Below are positions 44,301 through 52,244 of a stretch of 64,000 nucleotides of DNA, in pieces; position 1 is the stretch's first letter; each line of letters starts with the position of its first letter. The notes beneath the pieces are model-generated. The model was not told the DNA's origin. It saw only the letters and a list, made by a program, of their open reading frames with translations, and did no database searches. Position numbers and translations under genes: made by a program. The stretch spans positions 124,001 to 188,000 of the forward strand of contig NZ_MSIG01000005.1 in NCBI RefSeq assembly GCF_001927285.1. The letters run 5' to 3'. Source of the stretch: Mongoliimonas terrestris (GTDB lineage Bacteria > Pseudomonadota > Alphaproteobacteria > Rhizobiales > Pleomorphomonadaceae).

Positions 44301-45199
44301 TGCCGCCGATCGACGCGCTGGCGCTCTACTACGATTTCCGCGAACTGACGCCCACCGGCAAGCGCGGCGACGAGATGGTCCGCAAGCTCGCCGACCGGCT
44401 GGTCTCCGTCGACCTCCTGCCGCAGGCGGCCGAACTCCTCACCTATCAGGTGGACAACCGTCTGCGCGGCGCCGCCAAGGCCAAGGTCGCCGCCGACCTC
44501 GCCCTCATCTACCTCCTCGACAACCGGCCCGACCGGGCGCTCCTCACCTTGAGCCGCAGCCGGCAGGCGGAATTGCCGGTCGCGATCGAGCGCCAGCGCC
44601 GGCTGGTGGAGGCGAAGGCGCTCGCCGACACCGGCAAGCCGGATCTCGCCCTGGAACTCCTGAAGCCGCTCAACGGCGGCGAGATCCAGCGCCTCAAGGC
44701 CGAGATCCTGTGGGCCGCCGGCCGCTACCAGGACGCCGGCGAGTCGTTCGAACGGCTGGTCGCCGGCCGCTGGTCGGAGGCGACGCCCTTCAGCGCGCGC
44801 GAGCAGCTCGACGTGATGCGCGCCGGCATCGCCTATGCGCTCGCCGAGGACCAGCTCAGCATCGACCGGCTGCGCTCCAAATTCGCGCCCAAGATGGCCG
44901 ACACCCCGAACGACGGCGCCTTCCGCGTCATCACCAATCCGGTGGAGGGCACCGGCAACGCCTTCAACGACATCGTGCTCCGGATCGCCGCCGAGGACAC
45001 GGTCAACGGCTTCCTGGAGGACTACCGGGAACGCTACATCCGGGGCGACGAGGACGCGCGACCGATCCTGATCGAGACGCCTGAGCCGCCCGCGCTCTCG
45101 CCGTCCATCCCCGCGCCGGACGCGCTGGGGCCGGCCGCCCCCGTGTCCAACCTCGACCCGGTGATCGAGCCGGCGCCGCGCCCCCTCGCCGCCGGCTGA
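41336..45199 (+). CDS. Large secreted TPR/helical-repeat protein of the flagellar locus
   Basis: The protein has 1287 residues (ATG 41336; GTG one codon upstream possible). The signal peptide ends about APAAAAERAE. The N-terminal third has beta-rich segments that look like AMIN-type repeats. Examples are RIVVSF...LVVEFDTEVEMDV, RISFDWNLPFQADFSRGETSVVLTFDRKAEPDL and RLVFPYKTN...LWMVVEDPAPLEL. These are split by an Ala/Asp/His-rich linker (about 280-430). The second half (about 680-1200) is helical with TPR-like units. It is likely periplasmic and perhaps functionally related to MotC, the client of MotE in rhizobia. I do not recognise a close characterised homologue. Confidence 0.7.
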   Translation: MVGCVDERDGRIGAALRRLVRAVAAFLCLIAVAIAPAAAAERAEVTVEDGGGYGRIVVSFPALNLLPKHTVRSTNGVLVVEFDTEVEMDVGRIPIVLGRYVTIARNDPDGRGARLALARAIKVNTMEAGSKLFLDLLPADWAGPPPRLPDEVIAELARKADEAAKLAREAEILRLAGSVRPELDIRIGRNPTFTRISFDWNLPFQADFSRGETSVVLTFDRKAEPDLGPLKADMPPFLEDISADTESGDGVVFRLVVQPVADVRAFRDGDSYVVDIQGPIDAASLAPADRNLRAALSADTPDESARSERVTSLGAETATPAPAHEDPAHGAGDHSAPPMVEDAAAAPVREAAAPAGRDPSTLPDDAIDQAIAESKPVAPKLPLVVERRAPAADTADTAHSSDAAHSADTAHAADPEAEVGESGPAAASPSANDSDTSVEGGALPLVDAAIRVEAKRIGRATRLVFPYKTNVGSALFTRGPALWMVVEDPAPLELDSLREALAGIATSVELIDLDGARALRIVLGEPMLATLNADGTYWIVTIGDMVMEPSRPLPVKRSIRETGASALDIPFGRVSSIRTFKDPAIGDDLIVVTGLGPARGLIKPQSFVEVDALSSAHGLAFVPKVDDIRVTAGNTLVSIDRPEGLAVSTAVPNQRASIIEMPRAVGAISDDRPGYVDFGDLEARTPADFWTGRHELNASIAQSKTREERVSRWYRMAEFLLANNLAYEALGVLDLIADFAADEATSQRMAMLRAAGSVMAHRPADAVELLDRPEFETSPDAAVWKTIALEELGDHPGARRSYARGDAVVGSYPKPIQTRFLLAGIGSAVELNDFGRARSLMTQLDPTYLTKNDLATIDLLNARASDATGHITDAIDLLSKAVQSSTGPVEAEATYRLVNLQRREGLITPDQAADRLEQLAVSWRGDDIELRTLRTLAQLSVERDDYRRAFELMRIANEIGPGSEITRLMEEEMQSAFSALFLDGKAKEMPPIDALALYYDFRELTPTGKRGDEMVRKLADRLVSVDLLPQAAELLTYQVDNRLRGAAKAKVAADLALIYLLDNRPDRALLTLSRSRQAELPVAIERQRRLVEAKALADTGKPDLALELLKPLNGGEIQRLKAEILWAAGRYQDAGESFERLVAGRWSEATPFSAREQLDVMRAGIAYALAEDQLSIDRLRSKFAPKMADTPNDGAFRVITNPVEGTGNAFNDIVLRIAAEDTVNGFLEDYRERYIRGDEDARPILIETPEPPALSPSIPAPDALGPAAPVSNLDPVIEPAPRPLAAG

Positions 45200-45287
45200 G
45201 CGCACCCCGAAGCGGGAGCGGCCCGGAAAAAGGAAACGGCACGGACCCGAAGGATCCGCGCCGCCATCCGTCAGCCGATCGGGCCGG

Positions 45288-47483
45288 TTACTTGGCCGCG
45301 ATGTCCTTGCCGAGCTTCATGAAGTAGGTCTCGCCGGAGGAGTCGTCGGTACCGTCGTTGTCGGTCACCACGTAGGCCTCACCGTTGGCATCGACCGCGA
45401 AGCCTTCCACCTTGTCGACCACATAGCCGTTGAACTGGGCCAGGTCGGGGATCAGGTCGCGGACCATGGTCTTCTTCACCACCGGGATCTCGGCGGCGCC
45501 GATGGCGGCCGGGGTGACGCCGGCGAGCGACACCTCGGTCAGCGCCTTCAGCTTGGCCGCCGCGCCGATCTGGTTGTCGCGCTCGATCAGCACCAGCTTG
45601 TCGCCGACGGCGGTGATCTCGGAGAGACCCACCCACACGCCTTCGCCCTCGGCCGCCTCGAGCGGGTAGTGGACGACGCCCCAGGCCTTGGTGGCCGGGG
45701 TGTAGGCGAGGAGCATGACCATGCCCTTCGGATCGCTCTTCCACTCGCGCTGCACGGCGAGCCACACGGTCTCCGCGTCGCCTTCGCCGACGACGGTGAC
45801 GCCTTCCAGGCCGTTGGAGGACATGCCGGCGGTGATCTCGGCCGGCAGCTCGATCTCCTCCTGGATGGCGCCGTCGGCACCGACCTTGAGGAGGAGGTTC
45901 TTCAGTTCGTTCTTCACATGGCCTTCGGAGGCGACCCAGAAGCTGCCGTCGGCACGGGCGGCGATGCCCTCGAAGTCGAGCTTCTCGCCGGCCTTGCCGT
46001 CACGGGTGACGGTGACGGCGTCGGTGATCAGCGCCGGCTTCTTGGTGGCGTCGATGGTGAGGATGCGCGGGGCGCCGGAGAAGATCGAGTCCGTAACCGC
46101 GTAGAGCTTGCCGGCCTCGGCGCGGTCCGCCGTCAGGCCCGAGAGGGCGCCGAACGGGATCGGCATGCCGTCCTTGGTGGCCGACGCGATGGTCGGGTAG
46201 ACGGCCTCGCCCTCGCCGCGGGCGTAGATCATCACGTGGGCGCGCACGCCGCCGTCCTCGATGAGGTCGCCCTCGTTGGCGGTGACGAAGAGGTTGCGGG
46301 ACGGGATCGGCAACGTGCCTTCCGGGCCGATGCCCGACGGCAGCATCTGCAGGAGTTCCGGCTCGGCGCCGGTGTCGCGGTAGACCGCCACCAGGGACGC
46401 GCGCTCGGAGGCGACGAAGATCAGCTTGTCGCTGCCGTAGGTGGCGGCGTCGACGGCCTCGATCTCCACGCCCTTCTTGTTGCGCTTGTCGTTGTAGTGG
46501 CCGAGCGCCACCATGGCGTGCTCCAGCGTGGCGCCGCTGTCGTAGGCCACCGACCCGTCGCGATTGAAGATGGTGAAGCCGCGGGTGCCGCCCTTCCAGT
46601 CGCCCTCGTTGGCGGTGACGAAACGGTCGTTGTCGAGCCAGATCGCGCCGTCCGGTTCGCGCGGGACGTCGGTCATCGAGCCGGTCAGCTCGATCGCGCC
46701 GTTCTTCTCGGTGTCGATCTTGTCCAGCGACACGGTGCCGGCCGAGAAGTGCGCCTTCACCGTTCCGGTGGCAAGGTCCACGATGGCGAGGTGATTGTTT
46801 TCCTGGAGAGTGACCAGCACCTCGTTCGCGTCGTTGATCGCGACGAACTCCGGCTCCGGGTCCTCCGGCGCGACCGCAGCGAGGCCGGTGAGGTCCACCT
46901 TCTTCAGGCTGTCGCAGACGGGCACGCCGTTCGCGATGCCGAGGATGGCGAGGTAGCCCGCCGGAAGCTGCGGAATGGCGGCGTCGTTGACCTCCTCGTT
47001 CCGCTCGTTCTCGATGGCGACGGCGACGAAGGCGCCGTCCTTGGAGATCGCCACGCTGTCGGGCTGACCGCCGAGGTCGCAGCTGCTTTCGACCGCCTTC
47101 GTGGCGATGTCGACGACCGTGAGGTTTCCGCCCGGCTCGGTGAAGGACGCGGAGGTGTTCACGCCGACCAGAGCCTTGCCGCCGATCACCTTCACCGAGG
47201 TCGGCTCGCCGCCGAGCGCCACGAAGCCGGCCGCCTTCGGCGCCGCCGGATCGGCGATGTCCACCATGCCGATGCCGCCCTGGGGGCTGTCGGTGTAGAC
47301 GAGCATCATGCCGTCTTCGGTCGCGCTGATGATCTCGGCCACCGACTCCTTGCCCGGCTCCGGCGCGTTGGCCGAGGAGGGCAGAGACGCGACGCGGTTG
47401 AACATCTCCGCCGCGGGGGCCGAAAGGACCGTGGTGGAGAGAAGGGCGGCGGCGAGGGCGCCGAGCCGGATCGTCGATGTCAT
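45288..47483 (-). CDS. Secreted phytase-like esterase domain protein
   Basis: The protein has 731 residues from ATG 47483, with AAGGGGAAG upstream. The signal peptide is MTSTIRLGALAAALLSTTVLSAPAAE. The N-terminal half is a beta-propeller-like repeat region (LGGEPTSVKVIGGKALVGVN, DLGGQPDSVAISKDGAFVAVA). The C-terminal part fits the 'esterase-like activity of phytase' family (LDFEGIAARADGSFWVASEG, SSNGLEGVTVVGEGD, VEGFAVDANGEAYVVTDNDGTDDSSGET). It is predicted periplasmic and may act on phosphate esters. A Pho box upstream supports phosphate-starvation control. It is unrelated to flagella, but interrupts the locus between the repeat protein and fliP. Confidence 0.8.
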   Translation of the reverse strand: MTSTIRLGALAAALLSTTVLSAPAAEMFNRVASLPSSANAPEPGKESVAEIISATEDGMMLVYTDSPQGGIGMVDIADPAAPKAAGFVALGGEPTSVKVIGGKALVGVNTSASFTEPGGNLTVVDIATKAVESSCDLGGQPDSVAISKDGAFVAVAIENERNEEVNDAAIPQLPAGYLAILGIANGVPVCDSLKKVDLTGLAAVAPEDPEPEFVAINDANEVLVTLQENNHLAIVDLATGTVKAHFSAGTVSLDKIDTEKNGAIELTGSMTDVPREPDGAIWLDNDRFVTANEGDWKGGTRGFTIFNRDGSVAYDSGATLEHAMVALGHYNDKRNKKGVEIEAVDAATYGSDKLIFVASERASLVAVYRDTGAEPELLQMLPSGIGPEGTLPIPSRNLFVTANEGDLIEDGGVRAHVMIYARGEGEAVYPTIASATKDGMPIPFGALSGLTADRAEAGKLYAVTDSIFSGAPRILTIDATKKPALITDAVTVTRDGKAGEKLDFEGIAARADGSFWVASEGHVKNELKNLLLKVGADGAIQEEIELPAEITAGMSSNGLEGVTVVGEGDAETVWLAVQREWKSDPKGMVMLLAYTPATKAWGVVHYPLEAAEGEGVWVGLSEITAVGDKLVLIERDNQIGAAAKLKALTEVSLAGVTPAAIGAAEIPVVKKTMVRDLIPDLAQFNGYVVDKVEGFAVDANGEAYVVTDNDGTDDSSGETYFMKLGKDIAAK

Positions 47484-47539
47484 GGGTCTTCCCCTTGGGC
47501 TACGGACAAGCTTGGGAAGCACCTCAATCAACGCCCGTC

Positions 47540-47557
47540 ATGACAGTCGCATGACAA
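47540..47557 (-). promoter_or_regulatory. PhoB box upstream of phytase-like gene
   Basis: On the minus strand TTGTCAT-N4-CTGTCAT, one mismatch from the CTGTCAT-N4-CTGTCAT Pho box. It is 57-74 bp upstream of the ATG, a normal PhoB activation position. The fliP stop (47571) is on the other side. Confidence 0.75.
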
Positions 47558-47570
47558 GATCCTTAAGTTT

Positions 47571-48329
47571 TCAAGAAAGCCCGAAGGATCGCACCAGACT
47601 GCCGGCGAGCAGCGCCCAGCCGTCCACCAGCACGAAGAAGATCAGCTTGAAGGGGAGGGAGACCACCGCGGGCGGCATCATCATCATGCCCATGGCCATC
47701 AGGATGGACGACACCACCATGTCGATGATCACGAAGGGCAGATAGATCAGGAAGCCGATCTCGAAGGCGCGCCGGAGCTCGGAGATCATGAAGGCCGGGA
47801 TGAGGATCCGAAGGCTCAGCTCCTCGGCGGTCGCCGGCGCCTCCTGGTTGGCGAGGTCCAGGAACAGCGCCACGTCCTCCTCGCGCACCTGGGTGCGCAT
47901 GAAGACGTGGAAGGGCGCCACCGCCCGCTCGATCCCCTGGTCGAGTTCGATCGTGCCCTCGATCACCGGCTGGATGCCGTCTTCGTAGGCAGCCTCGAAC
48001 GTCGGCTGCATGATGAAGGCGGTGAGGAAGAGCGCGAGCGAGATCATCACCGCGTTCGGCGGCGCCGACTGCAGGCCGATGGCCGTGCGCAGCAGCGACA
48101 GGACGACGACAATCCGGGTGAAGGACGTCATCATCACCAGGATGGACGGGGCGAGGCTGAGGACCGTGATGAGGCCGATCAGCTGCACCGCCCGCTCGGT
48201 GAGCGTTGTGCCCTCGCCGAGCGCGATGGAGATGTCCTGGGCGCTGGTCGGCACCGTCAGGACGGCAAGCGCCACCGCCGTTCCGAGCGCGCGCCGCCGC
48301 CAGCGCGCCGTCCCCCACACGATTGCCAT
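47571..48329 (-). CDS. fliP: Flagellar export protein FliP
   Basis: The protein has 252 residues from ATG 48329 with GGTGAGGACC upstream. An N-terminal signal-like helix is followed by the FliP core LITVLSLAPSILVMMTSFTRIVVVLSLLRTAIGLQSAPPNAVMISLALFLTAFIM and the C-terminal DMVVSSILMAMGMMMMPP helix. It is part of the FliP5Q4R1 export gate. fliQ and fliR lie in the divergent operon. fliO is 186 bp upstream. Confidence 0.97.
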   Translation of the reverse strand: MAIVWGTARWRRRALGTAVALAVLTVPTSAQDISIALGEGTTLTERAVQLIGLITVLSLAPSILVMMTSFTRIVVVLSLLRTAIGLQSAPPNAVMISLALFLTAFIMQPTFEAAYEDGIQPVIEGTIELDQGIERAVAPFHVFMRTQVREEDVALFLDLANQEAPATAEELSLRILIPAFMISELRRAFEIGFLIYLPFVIIDMVVSSILMAMGMMMMPPAVVSLPFKLIFFVLVDGWALLAGSLVRSFGLS

Positions 48330-48515
48330 GGTCCTCACCTCGGCGCGTCGCCCCACGCGGGTCTGAAGATCCGCGAGCTCCGATCCGCCGAACGCCCAAG
48401 GCGCCGGGGGCGGCCTCGCCCTCGACGGCATCAACGCAACGCTGCCGGATTCCCTACGTCAAAAGCGCCCCGGGCACGCGGCCCGGAGCCCTGCGTCGCC
48501 CGGTCCCGACCTCGA

Positions 48516-50309
48516 TCAGGACCGGGACGAGCGGTTGCTGTCGCCGGCCAGTTCGTCGAGGAGGCGAGCCATCTCGTCCTCCAGCGACGTGAAGTCGTCC
48601 GCCCGGGCGGTCTCCTTCTGGGCCGGCTTGTCCACCACGACCGGTGGTGCCGCGTCGGGCGCCGGCTCGGCCAGCTCCTCGGCGAAATTGATGGTCGGCT
48701 CCGGCCGGCGGCTGCCCGCGTTCGGCTCCTCAACCAGGATCCGGGCGAGGTCGTCCGCGAGCGTGGAGCCGATGTCGGCGCGCACCGGCGGTGCTTCCAC
48801 GGCCGGCAGCACGGCGGCCACCGGGCCGTCGGTGCGGGCGAGGGAGTCCGGCTCGACGCGCGGGAAATCCGGCTCGCCGGCCGGCTTGTCGGCCACCGGC
48901 TTCAGCCCGAGCGCTTCCGGCTCCAGGCGGACCCGCTCGGGTCCGGAACTGGCGGCCGGACGCTCCGGCGCGGGCTCTCCGGCCGGCTCCAGGCGCGTCG
49001 GCTCCAGGCGCGGTGTGGCGGGCGACGGATTGGAGCGCGGACGGAACCAGGTGCTCGCCGAAGCCAGCGGCGAGCGGGGCGCCGGCGGTTCCGGATCCAC
49101 CGGCTCGGGCAGGTCGGCGACCGGTTCGGCCGCCGCGATCGGCGGCGCGGCCACGACCGGCGGTGCGGTCACGACCGGCGGAACCGGCGCGGGCGTCATG
49201 GGAGCCGACCCGACCGGAGCGGATCCGACCGCGCCGGGCACGGCCGCCGGGCCGCGGGTCGGCCGCGGGTAGCTGGTGGCGACCGGCGCAACCGGGGCAC
49301 GGGCCGGTGCGGGCGCCCGGGGCTGCTCGATGTCGAGGCGAAGCGCCTCGTCGAGCCGCGCGGCAAGGTCGTCGAAGGGAACCGCCGGCTCCTTGGGCGC
49401 GGCACTCGATGGCGCGGGCTCACGGATGTCCGGGGCGACGACGGCCGGTTCGGCGACGATCGGCGGCGTGGCGATCGGCTCCTGGCGGGCCGCCGGCCGG
49501 CTCGGGGCGGGCGGCACGTAGGGCTTCGCGGGCGCCGCGGGCACGTCGGTCATGGCCGGCGCGGCGACCGGGGCAGGGACCGCCGCGGTCGGCGGGGGAA
49601 CCGGTGCCGGCGACAAGGCCGTCTGCGCCATCGCGGAGGCGGACGCCGCGAGCGGTGCCGGCGACACCGCCGGCTGGGAAGTGGCGGTCGCCACCGGTGC
49701 CGGGTGCGACGGGGCAGACTGCAGCGGGGATGCCGGGCGGGCCATCGGCCGGCGGGCGTCTGCCGGCTTGGCCTCGGCCACCGCCGGTGCGGGCGCTGGC
49801 GCGGGCTCGGACGAGGGGCGCAGGGCGCGGACCGTGGCCGCCGCCTCGCTCACCGCCTCGGACGAGCGCGTGCCGCGTCGGTCGGCGGGGCGCTCCGGGG
49901 CCGGACGCTCGTCGTCGGCGCGATCGCCGGCCCGTTCGCTGACCGACGGCGGCACGTCGAAGGTCTGCGGCGGTCGCGGCACCCGGCCGGCGGTGGTGCC
50001 CACCGGCACGCCCTTGATGATCGTCTGTTCCACCACCACGTCGGACGGGCCGCCGATGAGGATCAGATGTTCGACGTTGTCGCGCCGGATCAGCACGAGA
50101 CGGCGGCGGTTGTCGACGGCGGCCACGTCCATCACGGCAAGCCGTGGCTGCCGGTTGCGGATGGACCTGAGGCCCGAACCGCCGACCATCGCGTTCCACA
50201 TGCGCGGAAGGACGAGCCAACAAACGAGAACGACGAGAACGACAAGGGCGATGATCAGCGCCCTTCCGCCTCCGGTCGATCCAAACCACTCAACGAGCTG
50301 ATCCTGCAT
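48516..50309 (-). CDS. fliO: FliO-like protein with very long Pro/Ala-rich tail
   Basis: The protein has 597 residues from ATG 50309. Residues 1-100 contain a membrane helix (about 17-35) and a FliO-type beta domain (NRQPRLAVMDVAAVDNRRRLVLIRRDNVEHLILIGGPSDVVVEQTI). Residues about 105-560 are low-complexity (Pro, Ala, Val, Glu, Arg) without globular features. A short C-terminal helix (FTSLEDEMARLLDELAGD) ends it. Typical FliO is 90-350 residues. FliO assists FliP assembly, and its position before fliP supports the call. Confidence 0.82.
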   Translation of the reverse strand: MQDQLVEWFGSTGGGRALIIALVVLVVLVCWLVLPRMWNAMVGGSGLRSIRNRQPRLAVMDVAAVDNRRRLVLIRRDNVEHLILIGGPSDVVVEQTIIKGVPVGTTAGRVPRPPQTFDVPPSVSERAGDRADDERPAPERPADRRGTRSSEAVSEAAATVRALRPSSEPAPAPAPAVAEAKPADARRPMARPASPLQSAPSHPAPVATATSQPAVSPAPLAASASAMAQTALSPAPVPPPTAAVPAPVAAPAMTDVPAAPAKPYVPPAPSRPAARQEPIATPPIVAEPAVVAPDIREPAPSSAAPKEPAVPFDDLAARLDEALRLDIEQPRAPAPARAPVAPVATSYPRPTRGPAAVPGAVGSAPVGSAPMTPAPVPPVVTAPPVVAAPPIAAAEPVADLPEPVDPEPPAPRSPLASASTWFRPRSNPSPATPRLEPTRLEPAGEPAPERPAASSGPERVRLEPEALGLKPVADKPAGEPDFPRVEPDSLARTDGPVAAVLPAVEAPPVRADIGSTLADDLARILVEEPNAGSRRPEPTINFAEELAEPAPDAAPPVVVDKPAQKETARADDFTSLEDEMARLLDELAGDSNRSSRS

Positions 50310-50512
50310 TTCGCTCTCTTGTCGATTCCTGTGCAGCGGCGGGTGCACCCCGGGGCGTCAGCGAATCCTAGACGTATACAAAGATAGTAAACTGTCAGGA
50401 AATGTTTGCCGACCCCCCGTTCAGTGCCGAAGGCCGTCCGGGGCACGTCCTCCGTCCTGGCTACGGCAATACTACGGGATACGGCCTTCTGCCAGTCCGC
50501 TCAAGAACAGCA

Positions 50513-50527
50513 TTAACGCCCCGTTAA
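50513..50527. promoter_or_regulatory. Perfect CtrA box between fliO and flgB
   Basis: TTAA (50513-50516), N7, TTAA (50524-50527). It is 109 bp upstream of flgB and 204 bp upstream of fliO in a 326-bp divergent region. Confidence 0.65.
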
Positions 50528-50536
50528 CCATGCAGT

Positions 50537-50551
50537 CGGCAGAATATGCCT
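50537..50551. promoter_or_regulatory. Palindrome CGGCA-N5-TGCCT between fliO and flgB
   Basis: One mismatch from CGGCA-N5-TGCCG, 9 bp from the CtrA box. It is the fourth flagellar region with this pairing of sites. Confidence 0.45.
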
Positions 50552-50635
50552 AGTGAAACATCTGTCCTTGTCCGACCAATGCCTGAGGGCGGTCCGAAGG
50601 CGGATGCCGAGTGGGTGCACGGGAGCGTTCTGTCC

Positions 50636-51052
50636 ATGGCAATTTCCGACCTCACGGTCATGCGGGCCATCCGCGAAAAGCTGAAGTTCCACGAGCAGCG
50701 CCAGACGGTGCTGGCCGACAACGTCGCCCATTCGACGACCCCCGGCCATCGCGGCAAGGACCTGAAAGCACCCGACTTTTTCCGCATCGCCGCGACCGGT
50801 GGGCCGACCGGTTCGGCGACGCCGGTGCGTCCGGCGTTGACCAATGCCGGCCATCTGCCGGGGCGGGTCCTCTCCACCGGTCGGTTCAAGGACGAGACGG
50901 TCGCCGGCTACGAGGTGACCCCCGACGGCAACGCGGTCGTCCTTGAAGAGCAGATGATGAAGATCGCCGAGAACCAGATGGATTTTCAGATGGCGACGTC
51001 GCTCTACCAGCGCAGCGTCGGCATCCTGAAGACCGCCATCGGCAAGCGCTGA
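50636..51052 (+). CDS. flgB: Flagellar proximal rod protein FlgB
   Basis: The protein has 138 residues from ATG 50636 (MAISDLTVMRAIREKLKFHE); a longer in-frame ATG-like start at 50546 would add 30 atypical residues. It has the rod signature RQTVLADNVAHSTTPGHRGKDLKAPDF and a C-terminal ENQMDFQMATSLYQRSVGILKTAIGKR. It is first of flgB-flgC-fliE-fliQ-fliR-flhB. Confidence 0.95.
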   Translation: MAISDLTVMRAIREKLKFHEQRQTVLADNVAHSTTPGHRGKDLKAPDFFRIAATGGPTGSATPVRPALTNAGHLPGRVLSTGRFKDETVAGYEVTPDGNAVVLEEQMMKIAENQMDFQMATSLYQRSVGILKTAIGKR

Positions 51053-51061
51053 GGACGGATC

Positions 51062-51472
51062 ATGGATTTTCTCAAGACCCTCATGGTGTCGGCGGCGGGC
51101 CTGAAGGTGCAGTCCGGCCGCATGCGCATCATCGCGGAGAATCTCGCCAACGCGGACAGCGCCGCCCGCACGCCGAACGAGGATCCCTATCGGCGCAAGG
51201 TGCCGACCGTGACCACGTCCTTCGACAAGGCCCTCGGCGCGGAGGTCGTGAAGCTCGGCCGCATCGAACCGGACCGCAGCGACTTCGACAGCCGCTACGA
51301 GCCCGGCCACCCGGCCGCAGACGCCAAAGGCATGGTGCGCTACCCGAACGTCTCCACCCTCATCGAGAGCGTGGACATGCGCGAGGCGCAGCGGACCTAC
51401 GAGGCCAACCTCAACGTGGTCACCGCAACCCGGTCCATGCTGCAGAAGACAATCGATATCCTGCGCGGCTGA
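51062..51472 (+). CDS. flgC: Flagellar proximal rod protein FlgC
   Basis: The protein has 136 residues. MDFLKTLMVSAAGLKVQSGRMRIIAENLANADS is the conserved rod N terminus. The C-terminal VDMREAQRTYEANLNVVTATRSMLQKTIDILRG is typical of FlgC. It is 9 bp after flgB with GAGG upstream. Confidence 0.97.
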   Translation: MDFLKTLMVSAAGLKVQSGRMRIIAENLANADSAARTPNEDPYRRKVPTVTTSFDKALGAEVVKLGRIEPDRSDFDSRYEPGHPAADAKGMVRYPNVSTLIESVDMREAQRTYEANLNVVTATRSMLQKTIDILRG

Positions 51473-51560
51473 CGCCGCCGCTGGCGACGTCCCGCCCGAC
51501 TGACGCCGCCGCGGCTACCGACCTGTTCTCCCTCCTTCCGTCCGACCTGGAGTGCCCTCC

Positions 51561-51896
51561 GTGGCCATCACCACCCCGCTGAACGCCACGAATGCCTACG
51601 GAGCCATGGCTCGTCTGGCGAATCGAGGCCCCGACGTGCAGTCTCTCCGCGGCGGTGGCGGCATCGCCGGCGCCGACCCCTCCAGCTTCGCCGGACTGGT
51701 GCAGGACCAGGTCAAGTCGATGGTGGAGCAGGGCAACGCGTCCGAGGCCCTGCAGCGCGACCTGATGGCCGGCAAGGCGGACGTCATCGACGTGGTGACC
51801 GCCGTGTCGGAGACCGAACTCGCCTTGGAGACCATGGTGTCCGTGCGCGACAAGGTGATCGCCGCCTACGAGGAAATCATGCGGATGCCGATCTGA
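51561..51896 (+). CDS. fliE: Flagellar hook-basal body complex protein FliE
   Basis: The protein has 111 residues. The start is taken as GTG 51561 because GGAG at 51549-51552 is 8 bases upstream; GTG 51552 is less likely. The C-terminal FliE block ADVIDVVTAVSETELALETMVSVRDKVIAAYEEIMRMPI is intact. It joins the MS ring to the rod. Confidence 0.93.
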   Translation: MAITTPLNATNAYGAMARLANRGPDVQSLRGGGGIAGADPSSFAGLVQDQVKSMVEQGNASEALQRDLMAGKADVIDVVTAVSETELALETMVSVRDKVIAAYEEIMRMPI

Positions 51897-51979
51897 TCCC
51901 TGTCTCCGGCCTGTGTCTCGTCGCTCGTTCAGTCCCGCCCGACGGTTTCGGGCCATCGCTTCAGGAATTCCGTGCGCCC

Positions 51980-52243
51980 ATGACCGGAGCCGACGCCCTC
52001 GACATCGCCCGCGACGCCATCTGGGTGACGGTGGAGATCGCCGCGCCGACCATGGTGGTCGGCCTCGTCATCGGTCTGACCGTGGCGCTCTTCCAGGCGC
52101 TGACGCAGATCCAGGAGATGACGCTCGCCTTCGTGCCGAAGATCCTCGCCATCTTCGTGGTGCTGATCCTCGCCTTGCCCTTCATGTCGGACGCCCTCAA
52201 CGGGTTCATGACGCGCATCTCCGAGCGGATCGTGGCGGGATGA
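51980..52243 (+). CDS. fliQ: Flagellar export protein FliQ
   Basis: The protein has 87 residues and two membrane helices. The core TVEIAAPTMVVGLVIGLTVALFQALTQIQEMTLAFVPKI is diagnostic. It is part of the FliPQR gate. The stop is 1 bp before the fliR ATG. Confidence 0.97.
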   Translation: MTGADALDIARDAIWVTVEIAAPTMVVGLVIGLTVALFQALTQIQEMTLAFVPKILAIFVVLILALPFMSDALNGFMTRISERIVAG

Positions 52244-52244
52244 G

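Noticed and set aside
45669..47543. 624-codon plus-strand open frame
   Set aside because: It is antisense to the phytase-like gene, which has a signal peptide, conserved motifs, a ribosome site and a Pho box.
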